Of a DNA stretch of 64,000 bases, positions 45,219-54,461 are shown piece after piece. Within the stretch, counting starts at the first letter, position 1; the number at the start of each line of letters is the position of its first letter. The stretch is from Bacillota bacterium. Its GTDB lineage: Bacteria; Bacillota; Limnochordia; DTU087. The position numbers were made by a program, and so were the translations under genes. The notes below the pieces were generated by a model, which worked only from the letters and a program-made list of their open reading frames with translations, was not told where the DNA came from and did not search any database. The stretch lies in NCBI GenBank assembly GCA_012798695.1, contig JAAZMR010000076.1:32426-96425 (forward strand), written 5' to 3'.

Positions 45219-46460
45219 CTACATTTTGCTGAGGTTTCCTTGGTCATCGAAATCCCATTGAATAGGTTCACCGATCTCCCATCCCAGCTCTCGCACATCC
45301 GGGAGGGCAGCCTCTGAAACTAGCATTTCCTCTAGGTAGGCAGTGCTCCTTATTCTAATGAGACGACATGTATCTGCCTTTGTATATGAGGTCCGAACAG
45401 CAGCAGCTATAGCTTCTTTGTCGTTCTGGAAGTATACGGGCAGCTTGCCTCTTAATAGGAACGTACTCGTTACAATGTTTGTATGTGTAGAAGGGTAATC
45501 GATCTTATCGATGACGCGGCGAGTGGTGATATCTGCTAATCCAATACCGGCAGCGTTTCCTTGAGTCTGCTCCGTTAGGTCCAAAACCGCAATCCGCGTG
45601 ATCTTAGGCTTTTCGGGCTCTTCCAGACCGAAAAGGTACATGCGGCCGATAATATTGGTATCCAAACCGGCACCACTTACATCTTTACCCAATTCATCTA
45701 CTACAAGCACATCCATTTCCGGGCAAGGCAAATGGGCCATCAGTTCTCGTGCACGTACCAGAAGAGCAGGTTCCTCAGCCATAATCTCGTTCTTAACAAG
45801 CCCCTTGATAATCGCCAGTTCCTTGTATGCATTCTCCACCAAGGCTATGCCCCCGATAATCGGAGCCTTAGCTAGGGTGACTTCAGCAACTTCCGGAATT
45901 TTATCTCTTAGACCCAATGTGCCATAGTTATGAATCTCCTTGGCCTGAACTTGCTTGCCCAGACCAATCACGGACATCTTCACCAGGCCACTTTCCCAGC
46001 GACCGTGAAAATCCGTATGGGGCTTCACCCGGTTAACCAAAAGCACTCCATCTGCTTCCATGGCCACCTTGGCAACATAGATAGGCACACCACTCTTGGA
46101 TGTACCCAAGCTGACTGTATCCATTTCGGGACAAATGGGAGCTCCCATGGACTCCTCTGTGATTCCAAACGAAGCTAGGATACCAGCCTGTCCTTCTGCA
46201 ATAGAATTACCGTGACTGCCCATCGCGGGGAATAAGAAAGGCCTTAAACCCAGGGCTTTCGCCTTGTCCACCAGGGTTTTGGCAACTATGGCAATATCGG
46301 TGATGCCCCGACTGCCAATCGCTATACCCAACCGCTGGCCCGAACGCATGGACCGTAATATCCGATCACTTTCCTCAGACACAACCTCACTGATATGCTC
46401 AACTTTCGGTCTCGGGAACTTTGCTCTGACTCTGTGCATCACTGGCAACCCCAATGACAT
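45219..46460 (-). CDS. LarA-like (DUF2088) nickel-pincer type isomerase
   Basis: 413 residues from an ATG at 46460 (AGAGG eight bases upstream; a longer frame lacks support). The LarA N-domain is seen in LGIAIGSRGITD and FPAMGSHGNS, and the cofactor-binding stretch in VNRVKPHTDFHGRWESGLVK. Characterised relatives are lactate racemase and other 2-hydroxyacid racemases/epimerases that hold a nickel-pincer cofactor built by LarB, LarC and LarE, none of which is in this window. In this operon a C2 epimerisation of a sugar acid is plausible but unproven. Confidence 0.75.
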   Translation of the reverse strand: MSLGLPVMHRVRAKFPRPKVEHISEVVSEESDRILRSMRSGQRLGIAIGSRGITDIAIVAKTLVDKAKALGLRPFLFPAMGSHGNSIAEGQAGILASFGITEESMGAPICPEMDTVSLGTSKSGVPIYVAKVAMEADGVLLVNRVKPHTDFHGRWESGLVKMSVIGLGKQVQAKEIHNYGTLGLRDKIPEVAEVTLAKAPIIGGIALVENAYKELAIIKGLVKNEIMAEEPALLVRARELMAHLPCPEMDVLVVDELGKDVSGAGLDTNIIGRMYLFGLEEPEKPKITRIAVLDLTEQTQGNAAGIGLADITTRRVIDKIDYPSTHTNIVTSTFLLRGKLPVYFQNDKEAIAAAVRTSYTKADTCRLIRIRSTAYLEEMLVSEAALPDVRELGWEIGEPIQWDFDDQGNLSKM

Positions 46461-46659
46461 GATGCGCACCTCTCTTTCCTTCATAACACCTCGATGATGG
46501 CATGTTTCATGACAAGTCTCTGGCCAAAAACAACCATCCCCTCCCACTACCTTAACCTTAGTAATTGGTATGCCTCCGTATGAAACATCACTAGTCGAAA
46601 GCGGCTGCATCAACTCGCAGCCGCCGTGATCCACCTTGCGAAGATAATCAACTGAGAAA

Positions 46660-47598
46660 CTATGAGTTGATTACTATGGGAATGCCCCTCGACTCCAATA
46701 GCTCTCTCATAGCCTGTTGTAGCTCTCGTTTGGCTCTCTCTACTTGTGGCTGGCTGCATACGGGGAGTGGCTGCCTAGGTGATCCCATCGGGAATCCACG
46801 CAACTGTAAAGCTAGCTTGAATCCAGAAGGGAAGGGCAACTGGTTGGCGATCTGAACAAACCGCAACAGTGCAAATTGCAGCTCTCTAGCCTTATCATAT
46901 TCACCGGCTAAGCATAGCTGATAGATTTGCACCAATATCTCTGGCACTACCCCCGCAGAGACGGCCATACATCCCCGAGCACCTACAGATAAAGCTGGAA
47001 GGAATATCTCCTCTCTTCCGCACATGAAGCTGATATCCGCCCCGGCTTGCTTTGCATGATCCATGAATTGGACAAAATCCACCATGCTGCCACTGCTATC
47101 TTTCATCCCCACCACGGGCAACTGCTTCGCCACCCGTCCAACCAGCTCATAGGAGATAGGAACAGCAAAAGAAGGTATATTGTAGACAATCAAAGGTATG
47201 TCCACTGCTCTAGTGATTGCTGCAAAATGACCTTCTATGACTGCTTGCGAAACTGAGTAGTAATAAGGCGGACAGACCACTACCGCTGGGCAACCCAAGG
47301 CTTGGGCGTGTTTAGCTAAATGAATAGAATTGGCCGCGCAGCTAGCACTGACACCAGGGGTGATTGGTACTCTGCCTCCAGCCTGATCCACCACGATCTC
47401 CATCAATCGGCAGTTCTCTTCTAGGTTAAGATGCACAAACTCTCCAGAGCTGCTTACAGGAAAAAGGCCGTCTACTCCCGCTTCAATACAAAAGTCAACT
47501 ATGTCCCTGAGGACCGGTTCATTGATCCGTCCCTTTTCATCAAAGGGAGTAAGCATAGCAAAATATACACCTTTAGGGCGGAAACCCACTTTCGACAC
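46660..47598 (-). CDS. DapA-family aldolase (2-keto-3-deoxy acid type)
   Basis: 312 residues, TIM-barrel class I aldolase. VSSSGEFVHLNLEE replaces the GTTGE loop of DapA, the catalytic Tyr is in IVYNIPSF and the Schiff-base Lys in VGMKDSSG. Family members include dihydrodipicolinate synthase, KDG aldolase and N-acetylneuraminate lyase; the catabolic operon favours cleavage of a 2-keto-3-deoxy acid to pyruvate and an aldehyde. Start codons TTG, TTG and GTG lie in tandem; the GTG at 47598 has AAGG eight bases upstream. Confidence 0.85.
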   Translation of the reverse strand: MSKVGFRPKGVYFAMLTPFDEKGRINEPVLRDIVDFCIEAGVDGLFPVSSSGEFVHLNLEENCRLMEIVVDQAGGRVPITPGVSASCAANSIHLAKHAQALGCPAVVVCPPYYYSVSQAVIEGHFAAITRAVDIPLIVYNIPSFAVPISYELVGRVAKQLPVVGMKDSSGSMVDFVQFMDHAKQAGADISFMCGREEIFLPALSVGARGCMAVSAGVVPEILVQIYQLCLAGEYDKARELQFALLRFVQIANQLPFPSGFKLALQLRGFPMGSPRQPLPVCSQPQVERAKRELQQAMRELLESRGIPIVINS

Positions 47599-47700
47599 CA
47601 ACAATCCCTTCCCTTCGTCTCAGTTGCCCACTAGGCCCGTATCCATTAGATACTTATTGTTGGAAGACGATAATTCCTTTCGGTTCTCTCCCTAACATAC

Positions 47701-48522
47701 CTAACCACCAATCTCACAGATCATTTTCTTTACGACCTGAATGAAATGGGGAAAAGCTACCTCTGGTTCAGCCAGCTCGGGGTGCCACCTTTTCTCCCAC
47801 TCTAAGGACAACCATCCCTGGTAATCCTGGCTCCTAAGTAAAGAGAGGCACTGTTTTACTGGCAGATCACCCTCCCCCAACAGACAGTATTGCATCGCTT
47901 CATTGTGCATATAGGAATCTTTGATGTGGGTATGATAGATGCGATCCCCCAGGATTTTCAGCGTTTCTTCGGGAGTTTCGCCAAAGAAACGATAGGGGTG
48001 ATGCATATCCCACAAAGCCCCTATCTCCGGCATTGGGACTTCGTCTAATACCGCTCGAAGATCACTCGAACGAGAGAAATCGCCATGAGTCTCGATCACT
48101 ATGCGCACACCAGTATCCTTCGCATACTCACCCAAATGCTGTAAGGCAGAGACTATTTGAGATACTACCCGGCCCTTTTCTTTGGGATCAGGAATTCTAT
48201 CTCCGAAAACTCGTACAAAGGGTGCCTGCAACTCAGCGGCTAGGTCGATGTGCTCTTGCGCCACATCCAATTGCTTCCGCCACTGTGCCTGGTCGTGGAA
48301 CCATGCCGATGTGCTCAGGCAACTGATTTCCAGCTGCAGGTCCTTCAATTGGGTGATAGCAGCCTGCCTGTTTTCACGCAAGAAGGGTCGAGCCTTCGGT
48401 AGATGCATTTCGCCCTCGATGCCCCGTAGTTCGATACCATCATAGCCTAACTGCCCAGCTTCCTGAAGAATCTTGTCCCAGGTCCAATCGGGACAACCCA
48501 GTGTAGAAAAACAGATCCTCAT
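47701..48522 (-). CDS. Sugar phosphate isomerase/epimerase family protein
   Basis: 273 residues, xylose-isomerase-like TIM barrel. Metal ligands are recognisable: Glu in VIETHGDF, Asp in ALWDMHHPY, His in THIKDS and Glu in LSLEWEKRW. The group holds tagatose/psicose epimerases, IolE-type dehydratases and hydroxypyruvate isomerases. AAGGAGG nine bases before the ATG is the best ribosome site of the operon. It follows the DUF362 gene by 37 bases. Reaction unknown; isomerising or dehydrating a keto-sugar is the likely type. Confidence 0.83.
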   Translation of the reverse strand: MRICFSTLGCPDWTWDKILQEAGQLGYDGIELRGIEGEMHLPKARPFLRENRQAAITQLKDLQLEISCLSTSAWFHDQAQWRKQLDVAQEHIDLAAELQAPFVRVFGDRIPDPKEKGRVVSQIVSALQHLGEYAKDTGVRIVIETHGDFSRSSDLRAVLDEVPMPEIGALWDMHHPYRFFGETPEETLKILGDRIYHTHIKDSYMHNEAMQYCLLGEGDLPVKQCLSLLRSQDYQGWLSLEWEKRWHPELAEPEVAFPHFIQVVKKMICEIGG

Positions 48523-48559
48523 AGCAATTTACCTCCTTGGCAATGCTTTTTAGCCTGAT

Positions 48560-49684
48560 CTACTCCTTGTTCAAGCATTTCCTCAGGGCTGATACTACTC
48601 GCCCAGCCTGAGGAGGGCAGCCTCTTACATATTCACCATGATGGCGCCAGCGGGCTGTACAGTTCCCGTATAGAATTAATTGTGTATCTGAATCGAATTC
48701 CGGCAATTTTTCTACCGGTCCACAGACAAAGGCGATATTACTAATTTCAGCCAACAATCCCTGCTCTTCAGCTTGTTTCAAGCCACACCCCAACGCTTGG
48801 CGGCAGCTGTCACAAATGGCTGGAGCCACGATCGGAATTCGCTCAGCATATTCGCTGATGGTTGTGTGAGACTTCTCAAACTGATCACATAGTGGTTTGA
48901 GATCGCAACCTTTAAGTTCGATCTCAGCCAAATCAATTGGACCCAATCCCCGTTGATTGGCATCAACCAAATGCTCTACACCGTCAGGTTGATACCCAAT
49001 GATGTGTGCAGCAACAGCATCAACTGCCACAGGATTATCTCCAGCGATAATCAGATTGAGGGGCAGCGCCTTGGCTTTTCCGGGGAAGTTGCCCTCTGTG
49101 GCAATAATTGCATCAGTAATCACCAAATCAGAAGGTCGATACATGTTCAAATCGACAATAGACTCATTCAGCCCACATATATGCACCAGCTGGGTGTAAT
49201 CCCGGGGCAGCAACCCCATTAGGTTCTTCATAGCATTGGACATGAGCGTAAGGGCATGGGTACGCAGCCCCGGTATGCTGATGAAAACATCACATTCCCC
49301 GACAACCTTGGGCATCGGCACATCAAAGTACAACCCGCGGGCTCCATCGATCCTTATATCATGCCGAGGTGCTTCATCGAAGCTGATGATCTCGGCAATA
49401 TCTGCAAGGTCGGTATCGGCCAGATTATGGTATACATTCTCCGTCCGCTCACCAATCACAATTCGGGCACCGAGCTCCTTCGCCAGCATGGCTGCAGCTT
49501 CGATCACACTGGGGCTAGTAATCAAACCCGTTTCCTCAGGCTGGTTCACAAAGAGATTGGGCTTGAGCAATACCAGATCATCCTTCTTAACGAACCTACC
49601 CATGCCCCCTAGGAGATCAACTGCTTCACGCACTGCTCCTTTGATGTTGCCATTCTCGACTTTAACTATGCTTACCTGAGCCAC
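48560..49684 (-). CDS. DUF362 protein with C-terminal cysteine motifs
   Basis: 374 residues. DUF362 core: LVLLKPNLFVNQPEE, ITSPSVIEAAA, DVFISIPGLRTHALTLMS and MKNLMGLLPRD. The last 100 residues carry many Cys: CDSCRQALGC, AFVCGPVE, YGNCTARW, RGCPPQ, enough for an Fe-S cluster. The core has a K/R-x-H...K-N-L arrangement reminiscent of LarA-type proteins. No enzyme activity is established for DUF362 to my knowledge. First catabolic gene after the importer permeases. Confidence 0.78.
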   Translation of the reverse strand: MAQVSIVKVENGNIKGAVREAVDLLGGMGRFVKKDDLVLLKPNLFVNQPEETGLITSPSVIEAAAMLAKELGARIVIGERTENVYHNLADTDLADIAEIISFDEAPRHDIRIDGARGLYFDVPMPKVVGECDVFISIPGLRTHALTLMSNAMKNLMGLLPRDYTQLVHICGLNESIVDLNMYRPSDLVITDAIIATEGNFPGKAKALPLNLIIAGDNPVAVDAVAAHIIGYQPDGVEHLVDANQRGLGPIDLAEIELKGCDLKPLCDQFEKSHTTISEYAERIPIVAPAICDSCRQALGCGLKQAEEQGLLAEISNIAFVCGPVEKLPEFDSDTQLILYGNCTARWRHHGEYVRGCPPQAGRVVSALRKCLNKE

Positions 49685-49778
49685 TATCTATACCCTCCCT
49701 ACTGCTTCCTCAAAATACTTTGGGCCAACCACAAGCCCAGGCTCATCACATGTCATTTCCACCCTTAAGTCCAGGCTT

Positions 49779-50624
49779 CTATCCCTTGAGCCCAGTAGTA
49801 CTGATGCCTTCGACAATATGGTCCTGGAACATCACAAAGATAATGAACACTGGAACCAAAGACAATACAGACATAGCGAACATACCACCCCAATTGGTAA
49901 CTGCCGCCGGGTCGGCAAACAGCTTCAAGGCCAGAGATACGGGATAGAGCTTGGTTGACTGTAAATAGATTAGAGGGCCCAGAAAGTCTTCCCATTTCCA
50001 GTAAAACGCGAAAATGGACGCGGTTACCAAGGCCGGTTTCAGGTTCGGCAAGATGATCCGGAGAAATATGCCATAACGCCCACAGCCATCGATCTTAGCT
50101 GACTCGTCCAGCTCTAAGGGAATACCCCGAATAAACTGCATCAACAGAAAGACAAAAAATGGAGTACCAAAGAACCCAGGTACTATCAGGGGCTTATGCG
50201 TATTCACCCATCCCAATTTGTTGAACAATATATATTGGGGGATCATCAGTACTTGACCCGGCAGCAGCATGGTCAGAATCATACACGTGAACCAGAAACT
50301 CCTACCGGCAAAGTTGATGCGTGAAAATCCATAAGCCACCAAGGCCGATGTAAGCACCTGGCCCGCTGTAGAAAGGATGGTGATATAAAACGAGTTTCGA
50401 AAGAATACCCCGAAAGTATACCGGCCAAATCCTTGCCACCCTATGGCGTAATTCTCAAAATGCAGGCTCTTGGGAATCAGTGAATGGGCTGATTGGAAGA
50501 TCTCCGCTTGAGTCTTGAAGGAGCTTGCTATCAGCCAAAGCACAGGATAAATCACGATAAATCCCAGAATAATGACAAATGCATGGTAAAGAAAACTATT
50601 GATCCACTTCTTGTATCGATACAT
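49779..50624 (-). CDS. ABC sugar importer permease (MalG/CUT1 type)
   Basis: 281 residues, six helices beginning with FLYHAFVIILGFIVIYPVLW. The ATPase-contact EAA loop is LDESAKIDGCGRYGIFLRIILP near residue 190, as in MalG-type permeases. AAGGGGG stands nine bases before the ATG at 50624; this start falls just after the upstream permease stop (50629). No ATP-binding subunit (MsmX-like) is in the operon, so a shared ATPase must serve it. Confidence 0.93.
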   Translation of the reverse strand: MYRYKKWINSFLYHAFVIILGFIVIYPVLWLIASSFKTQAEIFQSAHSLIPKSLHFENYAIGWQGFGRYTFGVFFRNSFYITILSTAGQVLTSALVAYGFSRINFAGRSFWFTCMILTMLLPGQVLMIPQYILFNKLGWVNTHKPLIVPGFFGTPFFVFLLMQFIRGIPLELDESAKIDGCGRYGIFLRIILPNLKPALVTASIFAFYWKWEDFLGPLIYLQSTKLYPVSLALKLFADPAAVTNWGGMFAMSVLSLVPVFIIFVMFQDHIVEGISTTGLKG

Positions 50625-50628
50625 ATTC

Positions 50629-51531
50629 TTATTCCCCCTTTGCTTCATAGAAGACCCAGTGGGAAGACGACTTGAAAATTAGTGCGGTAATGGCGGCGAT
50701 AATCACCAATAGTATCCAGGCCAATGCGCTGGCATAGCCCATACTATAGTCCGCAAAACCCTTCCTGAACAAATAGAGTATATAGAGCAAGGTGCGGTTA
50801 AAAGGACCACCATCGGTAATAATCAGGGCTTGAGTAAACATCATGAAGCCACTGATGGTTTGCATCACGAAGTTAAAGAAGATGATTGGGCTAAGTAGAG
50901 GCAGGGTAACGCGAACCAGCTTCTGCCAGCTGTTGCAGCCATCAATTTCAGCGGCTTCATATAGACTAGCAGGTATCTGTTTTAGCCCAGCTAGAAAGAT
51001 CAACATCGGTGAACCGAACTGCCAGACAGCCAAGACTATCAATGTCCACAGGGCCGTTCTTGGATCCATCAGCCATCCGACGTTTTTCTCTATGAGTCCT
51101 AAAGACATAAGCACTGAGTTAAAAGCCCCATTTACACCAAACAGCTGCCTCCACATCACCGCCACAGCCACACTTCCACCGATAACAGATGGTATATAAA
51201 AGACTGTGCGGTACACCCCAACCAGCATTCGATCCTGAACAAATAATAACGCTAGAAAGAGGGCAAAAATCAAGCGGAGCGGCACCGACATTAGCGCGTA
51301 TGTGAAGGTTACTTTGAGGGCTTGACGGAAAAGCCGATCCTGGAAAAAAATCTCCCGATAGTTGTCCAAACCAATCCATGTTGGTGAAGAAAGCATGTCA
51401 TATCTCGTAAAGGACAGATACAGTGACATGATCATGGGAATAACTGTAAAAGCAAGGAACCCTATTAACCAAGGTGATATGAAAACATATCCCGCAAGAT
51501 TGTCAGAATCCCGGAGTCTCTTTGATGCCAA
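50629..51531 (-). CDS. ABC sugar importer permease (MalF/CUT1 type)
   Basis: 300 residues, six helices starting at LAGYVFISPWLIGFLAFTVIPM. The EAA loop reads LYEAAEIDGCNSWQKLVRVTLP near residue 195. Partner of the MalG-like permease directly downstream. The MalF-type extra periplasmic loop is absent, as usual outside enterics. Confidence 0.93.
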   Translation of the reverse strand: MASKRLRDSDNLAGYVFISPWLIGFLAFTVIPMIMSLYLSFTRYDMLSSPTWIGLDNYREIFFQDRLFRQALKVTFTYALMSVPLRLIFALFLALLFVQDRMLVGVYRTVFYIPSVIGGSVAVAVMWRQLFGVNGAFNSVLMSLGLIEKNVGWLMDPRTALWTLIVLAVWQFGSPMLIFLAGLKQIPASLYEAAEIDGCNSWQKLVRVTLPLLSPIIFFNFVMQTISGFMMFTQALIITDGGPFNRTLLYILYLFRKGFADYSMGYASALAWILLVIIAAITALIFKSSSHWVFYEAKGE

Positions 51532-51560
51532 AGCTCATACCCCCAATTACCACATAGATT

Positions 51561-51592
51561 GGTTTCCCCGCGCTGGACAGCGCGGGGAAACC
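51561..51592 (-). promoter_or_regulatory. Intercistronic hairpin between binding-protein and permease genes
   Basis: GGTTTCCCCGCGC (51561-51573) and GCGCGGGGAAACC (51580-51592) pair perfectly over 13 bases with a six-base loop. No T-run follows, so it is more likely an mRNA-stabilising/partial-stop element that raises binding-protein over permease synthesis than a full terminator. Confidence 0.6.
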
Positions 51593-51614
51593 ATGATCAT
51601 ATTCGGATCTTCAG

Positions 51615-52886
51615 TTACTGCCTTTCTAGTATCCTAGTAGCCTCTTGTCTGAACTCCTTAGCTGCCTCCATGGGAGTCATGACACCAAAGAGTATTTGTT
51701 CATGCAGATCATCCAGAAGCCGAATGATCTCGGGGTGCCCTGCTGGCTCTGGCGGCTCAATTGGACTGGCGTGCTCCGCGACAAGTCCCACATAATCAAA
51801 TGTCTGTTTCTGAATGTCATTCAGATATGGTTGTAGTGCCGCGCGCACCTCCGAGGAGATGGGCACACCTCTCTCAGCCATTAGAATCTTGTTACCTTCG
51901 ATATCGTTTGTAATGAAATCTAAGAACTTAACAGCCATTTCCTTATGCTCAGATGTCTTGGCTACAGAGAAGAACTGTGAAGGCTTAATGTAATGACCCT
52001 CTTTAACCTGGTTCTTATGCTTAGGCATCAATCTCATTGCCAAGGGCCGATCAGCTACGGCAGACATAGCCACAGCCTGGTTACTGTGTGCCCAAGCAGT
52101 CGCTGCCCGACTAGTCACTAACAGTTCCTCTTCAGGGCTCAAAACTTCCCTACGTTCTGCCATACCGGGTAGAACGCCTTCTTTGGTAAGCTGTAGATCC
52201 ATCTCAAAGAACTTAGCAAATAACTCGTCATCATCATAACCTAGTCCACTGCCATCCTTGGCATACACTGCATAACCATACTGGCGGAGGTAGTGCTGCA
52301 GCCCATGGAATGCTCCTCCAGGAATGCCTCCATCAGCATAGATTCCCAATGCGCTGTGCAGTTTCCGGGCGACTGCCATATAATCCTCCCAAGTCCACTC
52401 AGGATCTGGCTCTGGTACACCAGCCTTCGCGTACATCTCTGGATCATAGATACCCACTAAGGAGTTACTGCCCAGGTTCACAGCATAGAGCTTGCCATCG
52501 ATTCTTCCACCAACGATAAAGCTCTCATCAACATTGGTAAAGTCTAGTATCCCGTTTTCTACGTATGGATTTAGGTCTAGCATAAGATCTCGCTTAGCGT
52601 AGAGGTCTATATACTGCATGTCTTGTTGAAACACGTCAGGCAGGTTCCCACCGGCAGCCTGTGCGGCGATCCTTTCCCAGTATCCACTCCAGCTGGTGAA
52701 CTCGGCCTCCACTGTGACACCAGGATTCTGCTTCTCAAATAGCTCAATAGCTTCTAGGGTACGATTGTGTCGATCCTGCGAGCCCCACCATGCGATACGC
52801 AACTCAATGGTCTCTGCTGAGCAAATCATACTCCAAGAACTTAGCAAAAGAGCAGCAATTAGTGTAACCCATAAAGCTCGTTTCAT
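51615..52886 (-). CDS. ABC importer sugar-binding protein (CUT1)
   Basis: 423 residues. N-terminal signal peptide MKRALWVTLIAALLLSSW, cleavage expected near MICSA|ET; there is no proper lipobox (the Cys is preceded by SMI and followed by SA), so signal peptidase I processing is favoured. The mature part (IELRIAWWGSQDRHNRTLEAIELFEKQNPGVTVEAEF) is a family 1 extracellular solute-binding protein. GGGGGAG precedes the ATG at 52886. First importer gene; its ligand is the main unknown of this locus. Confidence 0.93.
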   Translation of the reverse strand: MKRALWVTLIAALLLSSWSMICSAETIELRIAWWGSQDRHNRTLEAIELFEKQNPGVTVEAEFTSWSGYWERIAAQAAGGNLPDVFQQDMQYIDLYAKRDLMLDLNPYVENGILDFTNVDESFIVGGRIDGKLYAVNLGSNSLVGIYDPEMYAKAGVPEPDPEWTWEDYMAVARKLHSALGIYADGGIPGGAFHGLQHYLRQYGYAVYAKDGSGLGYDDDELFAKFFEMDLQLTKEGVLPGMAERREVLSPEEELLVTSRAATAWAHSNQAVAMSAVADRPLAMRLMPKHKNQVKEGHYIKPSQFFSVAKTSEHKEMAVKFLDFITNDIEGNKILMAERGVPISSEVRAALQPYLNDIQKQTFDYVGLVAEHASPIEPPEPAGHPEIIRLLDDLHEQILFGVMTPMEAAKEFRQEATRILERQ

Positions 52887-53037
52887 AAATTGGTCTCCCC
52901 CTAGCAAAAAGATAGTAGATAACTTTCCTGAAACCTCTCTAGACCAATCCCTCCCACCACCTCCTCATAGCCATTATCCGCCAATGACTAAGTGTGGACA
53001 TGAAAGGCTCGTTGCTCCTAGCCCGATTCTCACAAAA

Positions 53038-54036
53038 TCAGCCATCATGCCCAAACCGAATTGACCGCCCTTCATCTGCAGATAAGCGAGCCAGCAAAGC
53101 TGCTTTGGTGACATAAAACGAGTCCTCGGCACTGACGAGGCACTCACCTTCCCCTCTCACCTGAGCCATGAAATCACTAAATATCCCACGGCCTGAACGA
53201 AGAGATAAACCATGAATTCCGTCATTATCAGCATTTAGCAAATATGCATTGCCGCCTCTAACTTCCATGATCCCTTCGGTTCCAACTACACGCACCCGGT
53301 CATCACCATGAGATGGGGCATTTTCCGGCCGTAGGTAGTCAATATTCACGGATGCTATCACCTGATTAGTCAGGTTGAATTGGCAGTTGGCTGTGACCTC
53401 TAACTCACCATGGTTCCGATTATGCAAAGATGAATGAGCAGCAAAAACCGATAAGAACTGCTCACCACTGAACCAATGCACCCAATCAATGGCATGAATC
53501 CCCACCCATGGTATAGTGCCGCCATATGTCTTGCGATCCTTGAAGAAATCAGGACGCTGACCCAACTTATATGATTTTTGCGCTGTCAGCAACCGCACCT
53601 GTCCTATCACACCATTCCGGACTGCATCCCACGCTGTCAGAAAGCATGGCTCATAGCGAATCCCAAACATGGCAGCTAGATGGACACCAGCTTTGCTATA
53701 GGCTTTCTGTACATCATCTAAAGCAGATAAGGTTGTCGCAATTGGTTTCTCGCTGAAGACATGGATCTGGCGCTGCAATGCCTCAATGGTGACAGAAGCT
53801 AGATCACCAAAGTGGCAGGTCACAACTGCCACATCCGGCTTTAGCTCGTCCAGCATTTGCCGATAGTCTGCAAAGGCCTTGGCTTGTGAATTTAATGCCC
53901 TTACTTCTGCGTAAAGCGCGCGCACGTCTTCGCCTTGGGAACCAGGTGCAACCCCCACTATAGAAGCTTCAGTCTTTCCAATATCCTTAAGTACATATCC
54001 AACATGTCCCGTCGAGCCAATTACACATACCCTCAT
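53038..54036 (-). CDS. Gfo/Idh/MocA family oxidoreductase
   Basis: 332 residues. N-terminal Rossmann fold (VCVIGSTGHVGYVL, then DVAVVTCHFGD and VFSEKPIATTLSALDDVQ with the EKP catalytic Lys motif), C-terminal beta sheet domain. Near WVGIHAIDWVHWF the conserved His and Asp for substrate are present. Family members oxidise sugar hydroxyls or 2-keto reduce with NAD(P). It is the first gene of the long minus-strand operon and AAGGAG lies eight bases before the ATG. Confidence 0.88.
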   Translation of the reverse strand: MRVCVIGSTGHVGYVLKDIGKTEASIVGVAPGSQGEDVRALYAEVRALNSQAKAFADYRQMLDELKPDVAVVTCHFGDLASVTIEALQRQIHVFSEKPIATTLSALDDVQKAYSKAGVHLAAMFGIRYEPCFLTAWDAVRNGVIGQVRLLTAQKSYKLGQRPDFFKDRKTYGGTIPWVGIHAIDWVHWFSGEQFLSVFAAHSSLHNRNHGELEVTANCQFNLTNQVIASVNIDYLRPENAPSHGDDRVRVVGTEGIMEVRGGNAYLLNADNDGIHGLSLRSGRGIFSDFMAQVRGEGECLVSAEDSFYVTKAALLARLSADEGRSIRFGHDG

Positions 54037-54099
54037 TTGTGTATCTCCTTATCCCAACTATGCTAAGGCAACGGGTAGAACGTGACATTGGTGTTAACG

Positions 54100-54117
54100 T
54101 AATGAAACGTTGCGATA
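54100..54117. promoter_or_regulatory. LacI-type operator candidate A
   Basis: TAATGAAACGTTGCGATA: an AACGTT-centred site sharing GAAACGTT with three others in this locus. It lies about 65 bases upstream of the Gfo/Idh start, suitable for control of the long minus-strand operon. Confidence 0.5.
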
Positions 54118-54394
54118 TATTCTTCCACTACTTCGCTTATGATCCCTTTTTTCCTTTCTCTGTTTTGTGCGCTATTCCTTCCCCCATGAGTTGCATATTT
54201 TAATAGCCCAATCTCTTTGATTCCGCACGATGTTTCGCAATACTCTGGCGTTTTTATATTCGTCAGCAGTGAGGTGGTGTTCCAGTTACCCTTGCCTGCT
54301 GCCAATGCTCCGTGTTTCATCAGCCTAACCTTTGCGGTTTCTCTGGCAGTCAGAAGGAACGTGGTATATCCTACTCGAATCAATTAAGTAGGAG

Positions 54395-54413
54395 TAATCG
54401 AAACGTTTCTATT
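54395..54413. promoter_or_regulatory. LacI-type operator candidate B
   Basis: TAATCGAAACGTTTCTATT contains the perfect palindrome GAAACGTTTC (54400-54409) with the central CG step typical of LacI-family operators. It is about 50 bases upstream of the flavoprotein start. Confidence 0.6.
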
Positions 54414-54461
54414 GAGTACGTCAGTTTGCAGATCATCTACCATAACATGGGGGGGCGAGCT

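Larger units (their letters stand above)
54037..54461. other. Divergent control region of the catabolic locus
   Basis: About 425 bases between the Gfo/Idh operon and the flavoprotein gene, holding two GAAACGTT operator candidates. A minus-strand frame (54063-54383) has no family match that I recognise and no ribosome site, and it spans the likely promoters; I do not call it a gene. Confidence 0.5.

Noticed and set aside
54063..54383. 106-residue minus-strand frame between the Gfo/Idh and flavoprotein genes
   Set aside because: Unrecognised sequence without a ribosome site that covers both control regions and an operator candidate; possibly decayed but not supportable.
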